From Hippopus hippopus (taxonomy: Eukaryota; Mollusca; Bivalvia; Cardiida; Cardiidae), in the NCBI GenBank assembly GCA_946811185.2, contig OX328109.1, positions 5,580,001-5,644,000 on the forward strand: a DNA stretch of 64,000 bases. Direction: 5' to 3'. Shown piece after piece: positions 1 to 13,533 of this stretch (position 1 is its first letter; every line of letters starts with the position of its first letter). The notes beneath the pieces were generated by a model, which had not been told where the DNA came from, made no database searches, and was given only the letters and a program-made list of their open reading frames with translations. The translations under genes and the position numbers were made by a program.

Positions 1-304
1 GAGCAACAGAAGTGGCCAGATACAGACAGAATATAGGGGGCAAATGAATAGAGAAGACAGGACAAAGAAGTTGAAGAAGCCCTTAATCTTAAGCTTGTTC
101 AAGAAAGGGAACTTATTTCACCAAAAAAATAAGAAAATACCTGAATATTCACAACATGAAAACAGTGTAACATCTCCACATAAAAACAGTGTAACATCTC
201 CAGTCACACAGATAGCTTGCCAAACTTTGATGATTTTGCAGCCACAGCGAAGCCGTTCGATCTTCGGTCACAGAGTCTGAAAAAGACGGGGAATAATTTT
301 ACAG

Positions 305-484
305 GGAATTGCATCATCAACATGGGGAAAATGCTGGAAACCATCAACACTCTCATGAAAGAGTATCCTGTACAAAATGTGGAATGGTTGATATACTCTA
401 CAAGTCTGAAAATAACAATGGCCCTGTTATGAAGTTGCACTTTCACTGCAGGACATGTAGATATGAATCAAAGAGAATGAATAA
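305..484 (+). CDS. Candidate C4 zinc-ribbon exon, present in all seven array units
   Basis: A stretch after a pyrimidine-rich acceptor (ATTTTACAG) and before a strong donor (GTAAGATG) is open in one frame and gives a His-rich lead, then CTKCG, a 22-residue gap and CRTCRYES: CxxC-x22-CxxC. The spacing and the order of hydrophobic residues around the second pair (VMKLHFHC) resemble the TFIIS/RPB9-type zinc ribbon, although the acidic Asp-Glu pair of TFIIS is absent (Asn and Gly there). The exon is exactly 180 bp with both splice signals in all copies (305-484, 3691-3870, 7069-7248, 10454-10633, 13839-14018, 17218-17397, 20596-20775). The overlapping ATG-less frame at 217-432 is a shadow. I could not assemble convincing flanking exons, so this may be a captured exon or chance. 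The zinc-ribbon assignment is inference. Confidence 0.35.
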
Positions 485-885
485 GTAAGATGAAATACCC
501 AAAACAATGCAAGCATCTATCAATACTAACCTCATTGTGTAACTGGACACAAAAACAGTTACAACACATCTCAAGAATAGTGTTTCATAGTAAAGTGCTT
601 AAAAAGATGAACTGCTAAAAGAAAAAGAGGCATGCTGTCCAAGCAAGACTTAAACATAAGCACCTCATGATGCAGGAAAGTAGCTATTCTGAACCTGACT
701 ATGTGAAAGGGGCCTTAGACCAGAACAATCAAACATATGCCTGGAGACCAAAATAAGCTAACTCATTACCCAAGACAGAAATAAGATAAATAAGGAAGTA
801 AACAAGAAATAAAAGAGAACATGGGCAGTAACTCTGTCTAGTGCATAGCAGCACTACTGATGAGGCCTGATGCTGGCCGAAACAG

Positions 886-891
886 AGAGAC

Positions 892-922
<31 letters not shown>

Positions 923-1042
923 AAGAGAGAGAGAGAGGGAGAAGTGTGTGTATGGGGGGGGGATCCTATATGTGATTAAGAACTGCTTCTGCAATATTTT
1001 CATGGGAAGAAAAACAGGAGAGAGAGAGAGAGAGAGAGAGAC
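886..1042. repeat. GA microsatellites of the array unit
   Basis: Two (GA)n tracts (about 886-938 and 1019-1042) flank a G run at 953-962. They recur in every unit with changed lengths, and they explain why unit length varies (3378-3385 bp). The Arg/Glu- and Ser/Leu-rich open frames here are products of the microsatellite and not genes. Confidence 0.9.
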
Positions 1043-1659
1043 AGGCAGACAGAGACAGAGAGTGAGAAAGACAGAGAGTGAAAGGCATGAAAGGCATAGA
1101 AAGTAATTGATTCTTGGAAGGGTCCTGTACATAATTCTGGCTCCTTCTGCCACAATGTTTTCATAAGGGGGGGGCAGGGGAAAGACAGATAAACACAGGT
1201 TTGGGGATATTAGAGACAGCTGGACAAACAATAGAATAGGAAAAAATATGCAAAGAGGATTAAAGGTATTAAATGGTACTTACAGCCCCTCAAGTCCAAC
1301 AGGCCGTCCGGCTCCTTTTGCCGCAATGAATTTACACAGCCAATACAAATGCCCCTGTCAAATCAATGTTTCCTACCATTTTCAACAACACTTTCCTTCA
1401 GGTTCATATGGTCTGTATTAACACAAAGCTTGAAATTACAGAGGTGCCCTTCATGAAACTTTGGTCAACATTCAGAAATTTCCTATTCACCATAACTGTC
1501 ATTATGTGGGCTATTTGGTTTGAAACCCAGCCCGACAGAGATAACTTGGTTCCTTGAATCTGAATTGCACCTATCAGGTCTTACTTACACTACAAATCCA
1601 GAACAAGTATTTTCCATTTGCATGCAATTCAGATGCATTTTCAAGTTTTTTCTGTCATC

Positions 1660-1915
1660 TCATTAAAAATAAATCAATTTCAAATTCTAATATAAAAGAA
1701 TTTAAATTAAAATTTAACAATTCAAAATGAAAATTAAATCACTTATCTGAAAAGGTATTCAACTGTTTAGTATTTGAAAACTTGAAGACAAAGCGGCCAT
1801 AGATTTCTTCCGGTGCAAAAGACTTTTTGACAACATTCTCGGCATACCGGTCCGAAAACTTTGAAATTTCGCTGCTTTAAATTCTAAATTTAATTAAAAA
1901 TTTAAATTCTACATA
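1660..1915. other. AT-rich stretch of the array unit
   Basis: Runs such as TTTAAATTAAAATTTAAC and a self-complementary block around 1877-1912 (TAAATTTAATTAAAAATTTA) make this the most AT-rich part of the unit. It could be a matrix-attachment-like or replication-prone sequence; no gene is seen. Confidence 0.4.
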
Positions 1916-2044
1916 CCTCAGCCCAACTTTTGATAGAATCCTGTTTCAAGGCCTCTCAGTTACTTGAGTACCAAATTTCAGCTGGTTATGCCTGAAAATA
2001 AAGTCACTAGACAGTTTCTCGTACTTTCACTTCTCACTCATGTA

Positions 2045-2514
2045 GGTGTCACACCACTGGTTTTTGGCCATATTGAAAATAGAGTGAAATTGGCCATCTT
2101 TGAAGCTTCGCAGATCGCTTAATGGCAAACCTTTTGCTTTTCCGTCTCTTGCTGTCTAAAGTACGTCCTTAGTCCTTCAAAAAATGCATTAAAAACAACA
2201 TGTCAACAGATTGCGTTTTTCGCTAAATCCCAACAATTACGGGCACCCTAGAATTTTCCCTCTCAAAAACACCGGTTCAGCCCCATGACCCCAATTTTTT
2301 GTTCCTCCAGTGACACAAAATAGTCCACTCAATATACAATAAAAACACATCTAAGTGGTCCCCCACTGCCTAAATTTGAAGCAAATCTAAATTATATACC
2401 ACTAAGCCCTCTTAGCTCCATAGAACAGTGCAACAAAAGTGCTACTGCAAATTTTCACATGGGACTACTTTTGACTACTACGAACCGGAAGCAGTCTCGC
2501 AGTGGTGCGACACC
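2045..2514. mobile_element. 470-bp TIR element inside each array unit
   Basis: The ends are GGTGTCACACCACTG (2045-2059) and its near-perfect inverse CAGTGGTGCGACACC (2500-2514), flanked on both sides by TA, as expected for a non-autonomous Tc1/mariner-type element. It has no coding frame. The equivalent in the last copy is 22314-22783, and there the outer end is also the end of the array. Confidence 0.6.
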
Positions 2515-3385
2515 TATATAAAATAGAATTTTACTTTCGAGTCCATTTTTTTTAGCGTTTTAGCTGAATCTGGTAATTGCGACAAGGAAAAAATTAGCTG
2601 GAAAGAAATCAAAGCCATTTTCAAAGAGAAAACCTATTTTGTTTAACATGACTGTTTTTGCGGCCAAAACCCTTAAAAAACGGAAATTTTAAGCCCAGTG
2701 ACTACTCCTACAAAATCAAGCATATCTCAGTCAAAACCAAATGGATTTACATGAAATAAAAAGTTCATTGTTCTAGACCCTTTTGTCTGTCTTTTTAACC
2801 CATTTTCATTTATATATATTGAAAACATTGCATGAAAAGTAGCCGTTTGACCAAAAAAAACCTCATTCCGAGGGCTAAAATTAAGGGTTTTCTTCATATC
2901 TTTTCTCTATAATTTTCCATGTGACCAGCCAAATGCACATTTCTTAGCTTTTTATTCAAAAGTCAAGCATTATCAGTCAAAATGAGGTTGGAATATATGA
3001 AAGAAGGAATGTAGATGGCCTTTATAGAACATGACAGACATGCACCTTAATCTTCATGAAATACCAGTACTGCAAAATGTATGTACACATGGCTCCTTTT
3101 GTCGCAATGTTTTCATCTATGACAAATGATGAGTAATTTCTACAGACCAGACTATTATGATGTAACCAGCTCAAAACTCTGATAAAGTAGCAGGCCCTTT
3201 TCAAACATCCAGACAGCTGGAATTTATTACATAGGCCTAGCTGGGCTTATCAGAAACTGTCGAATCAGGATAGCGTATTGGGTAAGTAGGTCATAGGGTG
3301 GATAGATTTGAGTGAATGAAAGAAAGAAAGCAAAGTATAAAAGACCATACTTATCCAGATTCACTCATTATGAAAGAAGAAAACA
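2515..3385. other. Non-coding right part of the unit
   Basis: I see no gene. A half-copy of the family-2 MITE, CTCCTTTTGTCGCAATG, lies near 3093; related halves are near 1140 and 1310. Read on the - strand these give look-alike peptides that could be mistaken for repeated exons. Confidence 0.5.
3336..3363 (+). promoter_or_regulatory. Possible TATA box and initiator in each unit
   Basis: TATAAAAG at 3336-3343 is followed about 25 bases later by TCACTCATT, a fair initiator match, and an ATG at 3371 opening a 20-codon frame. This lies 355 bp before the candidate exon of the next copy. The same arrangement is kept in every junction between units. Activity is not shown. Confidence 0.25.
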
Positions 3386-4277
3386 GAGCAACAGAAGTGG
3401 CCAGATACAGACAGAATATAGGGGGCAAATGAATAGAGAAGACAGGACAAAGAAGTTGAAGAAGCCCTTAATCTTAAGCTTGTTCAAGAAAGGGAACTTA
3501 TTTCACCAAAAAAAATAAGAAAATACCTGAATATTCACAACATGAAAACAGTGTAACATCTCCACATAAAAACAGTGTAACATCTCCAGTCACACAGATA
3601 GCTTGCCAAACTTTGATGATTTTGCAGCCACAGCGAAGCCGTTCGATCTTCGGTCACAGAGTCTGAAAAAGACGGGGAATAATTTTACAGGGAATTGCAT
3701 CATCAACATGGGGAAAATGCTGGAAACCATCAACACTCTCATGAAAGAGTATCCTGTACAAAATGTGGAATGGTTGATATACTCTACAAGTCTGAAAATA
3801 ACAATGGCCCTGTTATGAAGTTGCACTTTCACTGCAGGACATGTAGATATGAATCAAAGAGAATGAATAAGTAAGATGAAATACCCAAAACAATGCAAGC
3901 ATCTATCAATACTAACCTCATTGTGTAACTGGACACAAAAACAGTTACAACACATCTCAAGAATAGTGTTTCATAGTAAAGTGCTTAAAAAGATGAACTG
4001 CTAAAAGAAAAAGAGGCATGCTGTCCAAGCAAGACTTAAACATAAGCACCTCATGATGCAGGAAAGTAGCTATTCTGAACCTGACTATGTGAAAGGGGCC
4101 TTAGACCAGAACAATCAAACATATGCCTGGAGACCAAAATAAGCTAACTCATTACCCAAGACAGAAATAAGATAAATAAGGAAGTAAACAAGAAATAAAA
4201 GAGAACATGGGCAGTAACTCTGTCTAGTGCATAGCAGCACTACTGATGAGGCCTGATGCTGGCCGAAACAGAGAGAC

Positions 4278-4308
<31 letters not shown>

Positions 4309-6764
4309 AAGAGAGAGAGAGAGGGAGAAGTGTGTGTATGGGGGGGGATCCTATATGTGATTAAGAACTGCTTCTGCAATATTTTCATGGGAAGAAAAAC
4401 AGGAGAGAGAGAGAGAGAGACAGGCAGACAGAGACAGAGAGTGAGAAAGACAGAGAGTGAAAGGCATGAAAGGCATAGAAAGTAATTGATTCTTGGAAGG
4501 GTCCTGTACATAATTCTGGCTCCTTCTGCCACAATGTTTTCATAAGGGGGGGGGAGGGGAAAGACAGATAAACACAGGTTTGGGGATATTAGAGACAGCT
4601 GGACAAACAATAGAATAGGAAAAAATATGCAAAGAGGATTAAAGGTATTAAATGGTACTTACAGCCCCTCAAGTCCAACAGGCCGTCCGGCTCCTTTTGC
4701 CGCAATGAATTTACACAGCCAATACAAATGCCCCTGTCAAATCAATGTTTCCTACCATTTTCAACAACACTTTCCTTCAGGTTCATATGGTCTGTATTAA
4801 CACAAAGCTTGAAATTACAGAGGTGCCCTTCATGAAACTTTGGTCAACATTCAGAAATTTCCTATTCACCATAACTGTCATTATGTGGGCTGTTTGGTTT
4901 GAAACCCAGCCCGACAGAGATAACTTGGTTCCTTGAATCTGAATTGCACCTATCAGGTCTTACTTACACTACAAATCCAGAACAAGTATTTTCCATTTGC
5001 ATGCAATTCAGATGCATTTTCAAGTTTTTTCTGTCATCTCATTAAAAATAAATCAATTTCAAATTCTAATATAAAAGAATTTAAATTAAAATTTAACAAT
5101 TCAAAATGAAAATTAAATCACTTATCTGAAAAGGTATTCAACTGTTTAGTATTTGAAAACTTGAAGACAAAGCGGCCATAGATTTCTTCCGGTGCAAAAG
5201 ACTTTTTGACAACATTCTCGGCATACCGGTCCGAAAACTTTGAAATTTCGCTGCTTTAAATTCTAAATTTAATTAAAAATTTAAATTCTACATACCTCAG
5301 CCCAACTTTTGATAGAATCCTGTTTCAAGGCCTCTCAGTTACTTGAGTACCAAATTTCAGCTGGTTATGCCTGAAAATAAAGTCACTAGACAGTTTCTCG
5401 TACTTTCACTTCTCACTCATATAGGTGTCACACCACTGGTTTTTGGCCATATTGAAAATAGAGTGAAATTGGTCATCTTTGAAGCTTCGCAGATCGCATA
5501 ATGGCAAACCTTTTGCTTTTCCGTCTCTTGCTGTCTAAAGTACGTCCTTAGTCCTTCAAAAAATGCATTAAAAACAACATGTCAACAGATTGCGTTTTTC
5601 GCTAAATCCCAACAATTACGGGCACCCTAGAATTTTCCCTCTCAAAAACACCGGTTCAGCCCCATGACCCCAATTTTTTGTTCCTCCAGTGACACAAAAT
5701 AGTCCACTCAATATACAATAAAAACACATCTAAGTGGTCCCCCACTGCCTAAATTTGAAGCAAATCTAAATTATATACCACTAAGCCCTCTTAGCTCCAT
5801 AGAACAGTGCAACAAAAGTGCTACTGCAAATTTTCACATGGGACTACTTTTGACTACTACGAACCGGAAGCAGTCTCGCAGTGGTGCGACACCTATATAA
5901 AATAGAATTTTACTTTCGAGTCCATTTTTTTTAGCGTTTTAGCTGAATCTGGTAATTGCGACAAGGAAAAAATTAGCCGGAAAGAAATCAAAGCCATTTT
6001 CAAAGAGAAAACCTATTTTGTTTAACATGACTGTTTTTGCGGCCAAAACCCTTAAAAAACGGAAATTTTAAGCCCAGTGACTACTCCTACAAAATCAAGC
6101 ATATCTCAGTCAAAACCAAATGGATTTACATGAAATAAAAAGTTCATTGTTCTAGACCCTTTTGTCTGTCTTTTTAACCCATTTTCATTTATATATATTG
6201 AAAACATTGCATGAAAAGTAGCCGTTTGACCAAAAAAAACCTCATTCCGAGGGCTAAAATTAAGGGTTTTCTTCATATCTTTTCTCTATAATTTTCCATG
6301 TGACCAGCCAAATGCACATTTCTTAGCTTTTTATTCAAAAGTCAAGCATTATCAGTCAAAATGAGGTTGGAATATATGAAAGAAGGAATGTAGATGGCCT
6401 TTATAGAACATGACAGACATGCACCTTAATCTTCATGAAATACCAGTACTGCAAAATGTATGTACACATGGCTCCTTTTGTCGCAATGTTTTCATCTATG
6501 ACAAATGATGAGTAATTTCTACAGACCAGACTATTATGATGTAACCAGCTCAAAACTCTGATAAAGTAGCAGGCCCTTTTCAAACATCCAGACAGCTGGA
6601 ATTTATTACATAGGCCTAGCTGGGCTTATCAGAAACTGTCGAATCAGGATAGCGTATTGGGTAAGTAGGTCATAGGGTGGATAGATTTGAGTGAATGAAA
6701 GAAAGAAAGCAAAGTATAAAAGACCATACTTATCCAGATTCACTCATTATGAAAGAAGAAAACA
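3386..6764. repeat. Array 1, copy 2
   Basis: 3379 bp. Short GA-tract type, G allele (GTTTGG) near 4892, CTCATATAGG near 5418, GGTCATC near 5471 and GCATAATGG near 5495. It shares all of these with copy 6, four units away. Candidate exon at 3691-3870. Confidence 0.95.
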
Positions 6765-7655
6765 GAGCAACAGAAGTGGCCAGATACAGACAGAATATAG
6801 GGGGCAAATGAATAGAGAAGACAGGACAAAGAAGTTGAAGAAGCCCTTAATCTTAAGCTTGTTCAAGAAAGGGAACTTATTTCACCAAAAAAATAAGAAA
6901 ATACCTGAATATTCACAACATGAAAACAGTGTAACATCTCCACATAAAAACAGTGTAACATCTCCAGTCACACAGATAGCTTGCCAAACTTTGATGATTT
7001 TGCAGCCACAGCGAAGCCGTTCGATCTTCGGTCACAGAGTCTGAAAAAGACGGGGAATAATTTTACAGGGAATTGCATCATCAACATGGGGAAAATGCTG
7101 GAAACCATCAACACTCTCATGAAAGAGTATCCTGTACAAAATGTGGAATGGTTGATATACTCTACAAGTCTGAAAATAACAATGGCCCTGTTATGAAGTT
7201 GCACTTTCACTGCAGGACATGTAGATATGAATCAAAGAGAATGAATAAGTAAGATGAAATACCCAAAACAATGCAAGCATCTATCAATACTAACCTCATT
7301 GTGTAACTGGACACAAAAACAGTTACAACACATCTCAAGAATAGTGTTTCATAGTAAAGTGCTTAAAAAGATGAACTGCTAAAAGAAAAAGAGGCATGCT
7401 GTCCAAGCAAGACTTAAACATAAGCACCTCATGATGCAGGAAAGTAGCTATTCTGAACCTGACTATGTGAAAGGGGCCTTAGACCAGAACAATCAAACAT
7501 ATGCCTGGAGACCAAAATAAGCTAACTCATTACCCAAGACAGAAATAAGATAAATAAGGAAGTAAACAAGAAATAAAAGAGAACATGGGCAGTAACTCTG
7601 TCTAGTGCATAGCAGCACTACTGATGAGGCCTGATGCTGGCCGAAACAGAGAGAC

Positions 7656-7686
<31 letters not shown>

Positions 7687-10148
7687 AAGAGAGAGAGAGA
7701 GGGAGAAGTGTGTGTATGGGGGGGGGATCCTATATGTGATTAAGAACTGCTTCTGCAATATTTTCATGGGAAGAAAAACAGGAGAGAGAGAGAGAGAGAG
7801 AGACAGGCAGACAGAGACAGAGAGTGAGAAAGACAGAGAGTGAAAGGCATGAAAGGCATAGAAAGTAATTGATTCTTGGAAGGGTCCTGTACATAATTCT
7901 GGCTCCTTCTGCCACAATGTTTTCATAAGGGGGGGGGCAGGGGAAAGACAGATAAACACAGGTTTGGGGATATTAGAGACAGCTGGACAAACAATAGAAT
8001 AGGAAAAAATATGCAAAGAGGATTAAAGGTATTAAATGGTACTTACAGCCCCTCAAGTCCAACAGGCCGTCCGGCTCCTTTTGCCGCAATGAATTTACAC
8101 AGCCAATACAAATGCCCCTGTCAAATCAATGTTTCCTACCATTTTCAACAACACTTTCCTTCAGGTTCATATGGTCTGTATTAACACAAAGCTTGAAATT
8201 ACAGAGGTGCCCTTCATGAAACTTTGGTCAACATTCAGAAATTTCCTATTCACCATAACTGTCATTATGTGGGCTATTTGGTTTGAAACCCAGCCCGACA
8301 GAGATAACTTGGTTCCTTGAATCTGAATTGCACCTATCAGGTCTTACTTACACTACAAATCCAGAACAAGTATTTTCCATTTGCATGCAATTCAGATGCA
8401 TTTTCAAGTTTTTTCTGTCATCTCATTAAAAATAAATCAATTTCAAATTCTAATATAAAAGAATTTAAATTAAAATTTAACAATTCAAAATGAAAATTAA
8501 ATCACTTATCTGAAAAGGTATTCAACTGTTTAGTATTTGAAAACTTGAAGACAAAGCGGCCATAGATTTCTTCCGGTGCAAAAGACTTTTTGACAACATT
8601 CTCGGCATACCGGTCCGAAAACTTTGAAATTTCGCTGCTTTAAATTCTAAATTTAATTAAAAATTTAAATTCTACATACCTCAGCCCAACTTTTGATAGA
8701 ATCCTGTTTCAAGGCCTCTCAGTTACTTGAGTACCAAATTTCAGCTGGTTATGCCTGAAAATAAAGTCACTAGACAGTTTCTCGTACTTTCACTTCTCAC
8801 TCATGTAGGTGTCACACCACTGGTTTTTGGCCATATTGAAAATAGAGTGAAATTGGCCATCTTTGAAGCTTCGCAGATCGCTTAATGGCAAACATTTTGC
8901 TTTTCCGTCTCTTGCTGTCTAAAGTACGTCCTTAGTCCTTCAAAAAATGCATTAAAAACAACATGTCAACAGATTGCGTTTTTCGCTAAATCCCAACAAT
9001 TACGGGCACCCTAGAATTTTCCCTCTCAAAAACACCGGTTCAGCCCCATGACCCCAATTTTTTGTTCCTCCAGTGACACAAAATAGTCCACTCAATATAC
9101 AATAAAAACACATCTAAGTGGTCCCCCACTGCCTAAATTTGAAGCAAATCTAAATTATATACCACTAAGCCCTCTTAGCTCCATAGAACAGTGCAACAAA
9201 AGTGCTACTGCAAATTTTCACATGGGACTACTTTTGACTACTACGAACCGGAAGCAGTCTCGCAGTGGTGCGACACCTATATAAAATAGAATTTTACTTT
9301 CGAGTCCATTTTTTTTAGCGTTTTAGCTGAATCTGGTAATTGCGACAAGGAAAAAATTAGCCGGAAAGAAATCAAAGCCATTTTCAAAGAGAAAACCTAT
9401 TTTGTTTAACATGACTGTTTTTGCGGCCAAAACCCTTAAAAAACGGAAATTTTAAGCCCAGTGACTACTCCTACAAAATCAAGCATATCTCAGTCAAAAC
9501 CAAATGGATTTACATGAAATAAAAAGTTCATTGTTCTAGACCCTTTTGTCTGTCTTTTTAACCCATTTTCATTTATATATATTGAAAACATTGCATGAAA
9601 AGTAGCCGTTTGACCAAAAAAAACCTCATTCCGAGGGCTAAAATTAAGGGTTTTCTTCATATCTTTTCTCTATAATTTTCCATGTGACCAGCCAAATGCA
9701 CATTTCTTAGCTTTTTATTCAAAAGTCAAGCATTATCAGTCAAAATGAGGTTGGAATATATGAAAGAAGGAATGTAGATGGCCTTTATAGAACATGACAG
9801 ACATGCACCTTAATCTTCATGAAATACCAGTACTGCAAAATGTATGTACACATGGCTCCTTTTGTCGCAATGTTTTCATCTATGACAAATGATGAGTAAT
9901 TTCTACAGACCAGACTATTATGATGTAACCAGCTCAAAACTCTGATAAAGTAGCAGGCCCTTTTCAAACATCCAGACAGCTGGAATTTATTACATAGGCC
10001 TAGCTGGGCTTATCAGAAACTGTCGAATCAGGATAGCGTATTGGGTAAGTAGGTCATAGGGTGGATAGATTTGAGTGAATGAAAGAAAGAAAGCAAAGTA
10101 TAAAAGACCATACTTATCCAGATTCACTCATTATGAAAGAAGAAAACA
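6765..10148. repeat. Array 1, copy 3
   Basis: 3384 bp. Long GA-tract type with the A allele. It carries AAACATTTTGC near 8889 where copies 1, 2, 6 and 7 have AAACCTTTTGC. Almost identical to copy 4. Candidate exon at 7069-7248. Confidence 0.95.
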
Positions 10149-11040
10149 GAGCAACAGAAGTGGCCAGATACAGACAGAATATAGGGGGCAAATGAATAGA
10201 GAAGACAGGACAAAGAAGTTGAAGAAGCCCTTAATCTTAAGCTTGTTCAAGAAAGGGAACTTATTTCACCAAAAAAAATAAGAAAATACCTGAATATTCA
10301 CAACATGAAAACAGTGTAACATCTCCACATAAAAACAGTGTAACATCTCCAGTCACACAGATAGCTTGCCAAACTTTGATGATTTTGCAGCCACAGCGAA
10401 GCCGTTCGATCTTCGGTCACAGAGTCTGAAAAAGACGGGGAATAATTTTACAGGGAATTGCATCATCAACATGGGGAAAATGCTGGAAACCATCAACACT
10501 CTCATGAAAGAGTATCCTGTACAAAATGTGGAATGGTTGATATACTCTACAAGTCTGAAAATAACAATGGCCCTGTTATGAAGTTGCACTTTCACTGCAG
10601 GACATGTAGATATGAATCAAAGAGAATGAATAAGTAAGATGAAATACCCAAAACAATGCAAGCATCTATCAATACTAACCTCATTGTGTAACTGGACACA
10701 AAAACAGTTACAACACATCTCAAGAATAGTGTTTCATAGTAAAGTGCTTAAAAAGATGAACTGCTAAAAGAAAAAGAGGCATGCTGTCCAAGCAAGACTT
10801 AAACATAAGCACCTCATGATGCAGGAAAGTAGCTATTCTGAACCTGACTATGTGAAAGGGGCCTTAGACCAGAACAATCAAACATATGCCTGGAGACCAA
10901 AATAAGCTAACTCATTACCCAAGACAGAAATAAGATAAATAAGGAAGTAAACAAGAAATAAAAGAGAACATGGGCAGTAACTCTGTCTAGTGCATAGCAG
11001 CACTACTGATGAGGCCTGATGCTGGCCGAAACAGAGAGAC

Positions 11041-11071
<31 letters not shown>

Positions 11072-13533
11072 AAGAGAGAGAGAGAGGGAGAAGTGTGTGT
11101 ATGGGGGGGGGATCCTATATGTGATTAAGAACTGCTTCTGCAATATTTTCATGGGAAGAAAAACAGGAGAGAGAGAGAGAGAGAGAGACAGGCAGACAGA
11201 GACAGAGAGTGAGAAAGACAGAGAGTGAAAGGCATGAAAGGCATAGAAAGTAATTGATTCTTGGAAGGGTCCTGTACATAATTCTGGCTCCTTCTGCCAC
11301 AATGTTTTCATAAGGGGGGGGGCAGGGGAAAGACAGATAAACACAGGTTTGGGGATATTAGAGACAGCTGGACAAACAATAGAATAGGAAAAAATATGCA
11401 AAGAGGATTAAAGGTATTAAATGGTACTTACAGCCCCTCAAGTCCAACAGGCCGTCCGGCTCCTTTTGCCGCAATGAATTTACACAGCCAATACAAATGC
11501 CCCTGTCAAATCAATGTTTCCTACCATTTTCAACAACACTTTCCTTCAGGTTCATATGGTCTGTATTAACACAAAGCTTGAAATTACAGAGGTGCCCTTC
11601 ATGAAACTTTGGTCAACATTCAGAAATTTCCTATTCACCATAACTGTCATTATGTGGGCTATTTGGTTTGAAACCCAGCCCGACAGAGATAACTTGGTTC
11701 CTTGAATCTGAATTGCACCTATCAGGTCTTACTTACACTACAAATCCAGAACAAGTATTTTCCATTTGCATGCAATTCAGATGCATTTTCAAGTTTTTTC
11801 TGTCATCTCATTAAAAATAAATCAATTTCAAATTCTAATATAAAAGAATTTAAATTAAAATTTAACAATTCAAAATGAAAATTAAATCACTTATCTGAAA
11901 AGGTATTCAACTGTTTAGTATTTGAAAACTTGAAGACAAAGCGGCCATAGATTTCTTCCGGTGCAAAAGACTTTTTGACAACATTCTCGGCATACCGGTC
12001 CGAAAACTTTGAAATTTCGCTGCTTTAAATTCTAAATTTAATTAAAAATTTAAATTCTACATACCTCAGCCCAACTTTTGATAGAATCCTGTTTCAAGGC
12101 CTCTCAGTTACTTGAGTACCAAATTTCAGCTGGTTATGCCTGAAAATAAAGTCACTAGACAGTTTCTCGTACTTTCACTTCTCACTCATGTAGGTGTCAC
12201 ACCACTGGTTTTTGGCCATATTGAAAATAGAGTGAAATTGGCCATCTTTGAAGCTTCGCAGATCGCTTAATGGCAAACATTTTGCTTTTCCGTCTCTTGC
12301 TGTCTAAAGTACGTCCTTAGTCCTTCAAAAAATGCATTAAAAACAACATGTCAACAGATTGCGTTTTTCGCTAAATCCCAACAATTACGGGCACCCTAGA
12401 ATTTTCCCTCTCAAAAACACCGGTTCAGCCCCATGACCCCAATTTTTTGTTCCTCCAGTGACACAAAATAGTCCACTCAATATACAATAAAAACACATCT
12501 AAGTGGTCCCCCACTGCCTAAATTTGAAGCAAATCTAAATTATATACCACTAAGCCCTCTTAGCTCCATAGAACAGTGCAACAAAAGTGCTACTGCAAAT
12601 TTTCACATGGGACTACTTTTGACTACTACGAACCGGAAGCAGTCTCGCAGTGGTGCGACACCTATATAAAATAGAATTTTACTTTCGAGTCCATTTTTTT
12701 TAGCGTTTTAGCTGAATCTGGTAATTGCGACAAGGAAAAAATTAGCCGGAAAGAAATCAAAGCCATTTTCAAAGAGAAAACCTATTTTGTTTAACATGAC
12801 TGTTTTTGCGGCCAAAACCCTTAAAAAACGGAAATTTTAAGCCCAGTGACTACTCCTACAAAATCAAGCATATCTCAGTCAAAACCAAATGGATTTACAT
12901 GAAATAAAAAGTTCATTGTTCTAGACCCTTTTGTCTGTCTTTTTAACCCATTTTCATTTATATATATTGAAAACATTGCATGAAAAGTAGCCGTTTGACC
13001 AAAAAAAACCTCATTCCGAGGGCTAAAATTAAGGGTTTTCTTCATATCTTTTCTCTATAATTTTCCATGTGACCAGCCAAATGCACATTTCTTAGCTTTT
13101 TATTCAAAAGTCAAGCATTATCAGTCAAAATGAGGTTGGAATATATGAAAGAAGGAATGTAGATGGCCTTTATAGAACATGACAGACATGCACCTTAATC
13201 TTCATGAAATACCAGTACTGCAAAATGTATGTACACATGGCTCCTTTTGTCGCAATGTTTTCATCTATGACAAATGATGAGTAATTTCTACAGACCAGAC
13301 TATTATGATGTAACCAGCTCAAAACTCTGATAAAGTAGCAGGCCCTTTTCAAACATCCAGACAGCTGGAATTTATTACATAGGCCTAGCTGGGCTTATCA
13401 GAAACTGTCGAATCAGGATAGCGTATTGGGTAAGTAGGTCATAGGGTGGATAGATTTGAGTGAATGAAAGAAAGAAAGCAAAGTATAAAAGACCATACTT
13501 ATCCAGATTCACTCATTATGAAAGAAGAAAACA
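10149..13533. repeat. Array 1, copy 4
   Basis: 3385 bp. Matches copy 3 at every diagnostic site I checked except the A-run near 10270 (8 instead of 7), consistent with a recent duplication of one unit. Candidate exon at 10454-10633. Confidence 0.95.

Larger units (their letters stand above)
1..3385. repeat. Array 1, copy 1
   Basis: 3385 bp. Long GA-tract type; has the A allele at the ATTTGG site near 1515 and the private variant AATTAGCTGG near 2597, where the other copies have AATTAGCCGG. Candidate exon at 305-484. Confidence 0.95.

Noticed and set aside
204..446. 80-residue - strand frame and 71-residue + strand frame repeated in each unit
   Set aside because: They overlap the candidate zinc-ribbon exon in other frames, lack domain features, and repeat only because the unit repeats.
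854..1231. Open frames rich in Arg/Glu or Ser/Leu over the GA tracts
   Set aside because: Products of (GA)n in all frames; they change length and frame with each tract variant.
1110..3204. - strand peptides with the shared pattern ENIATKGA, ENIVAEGA and FIAAKGAG in the array unit, looking like a repeated exon family
   Set aside because: The underlying DNA (GAAAACATTG..GG.AAAAGGAG) is one half of the family-2 MITE that occurs across the window, so the likeness comes from a non-coding repeat.
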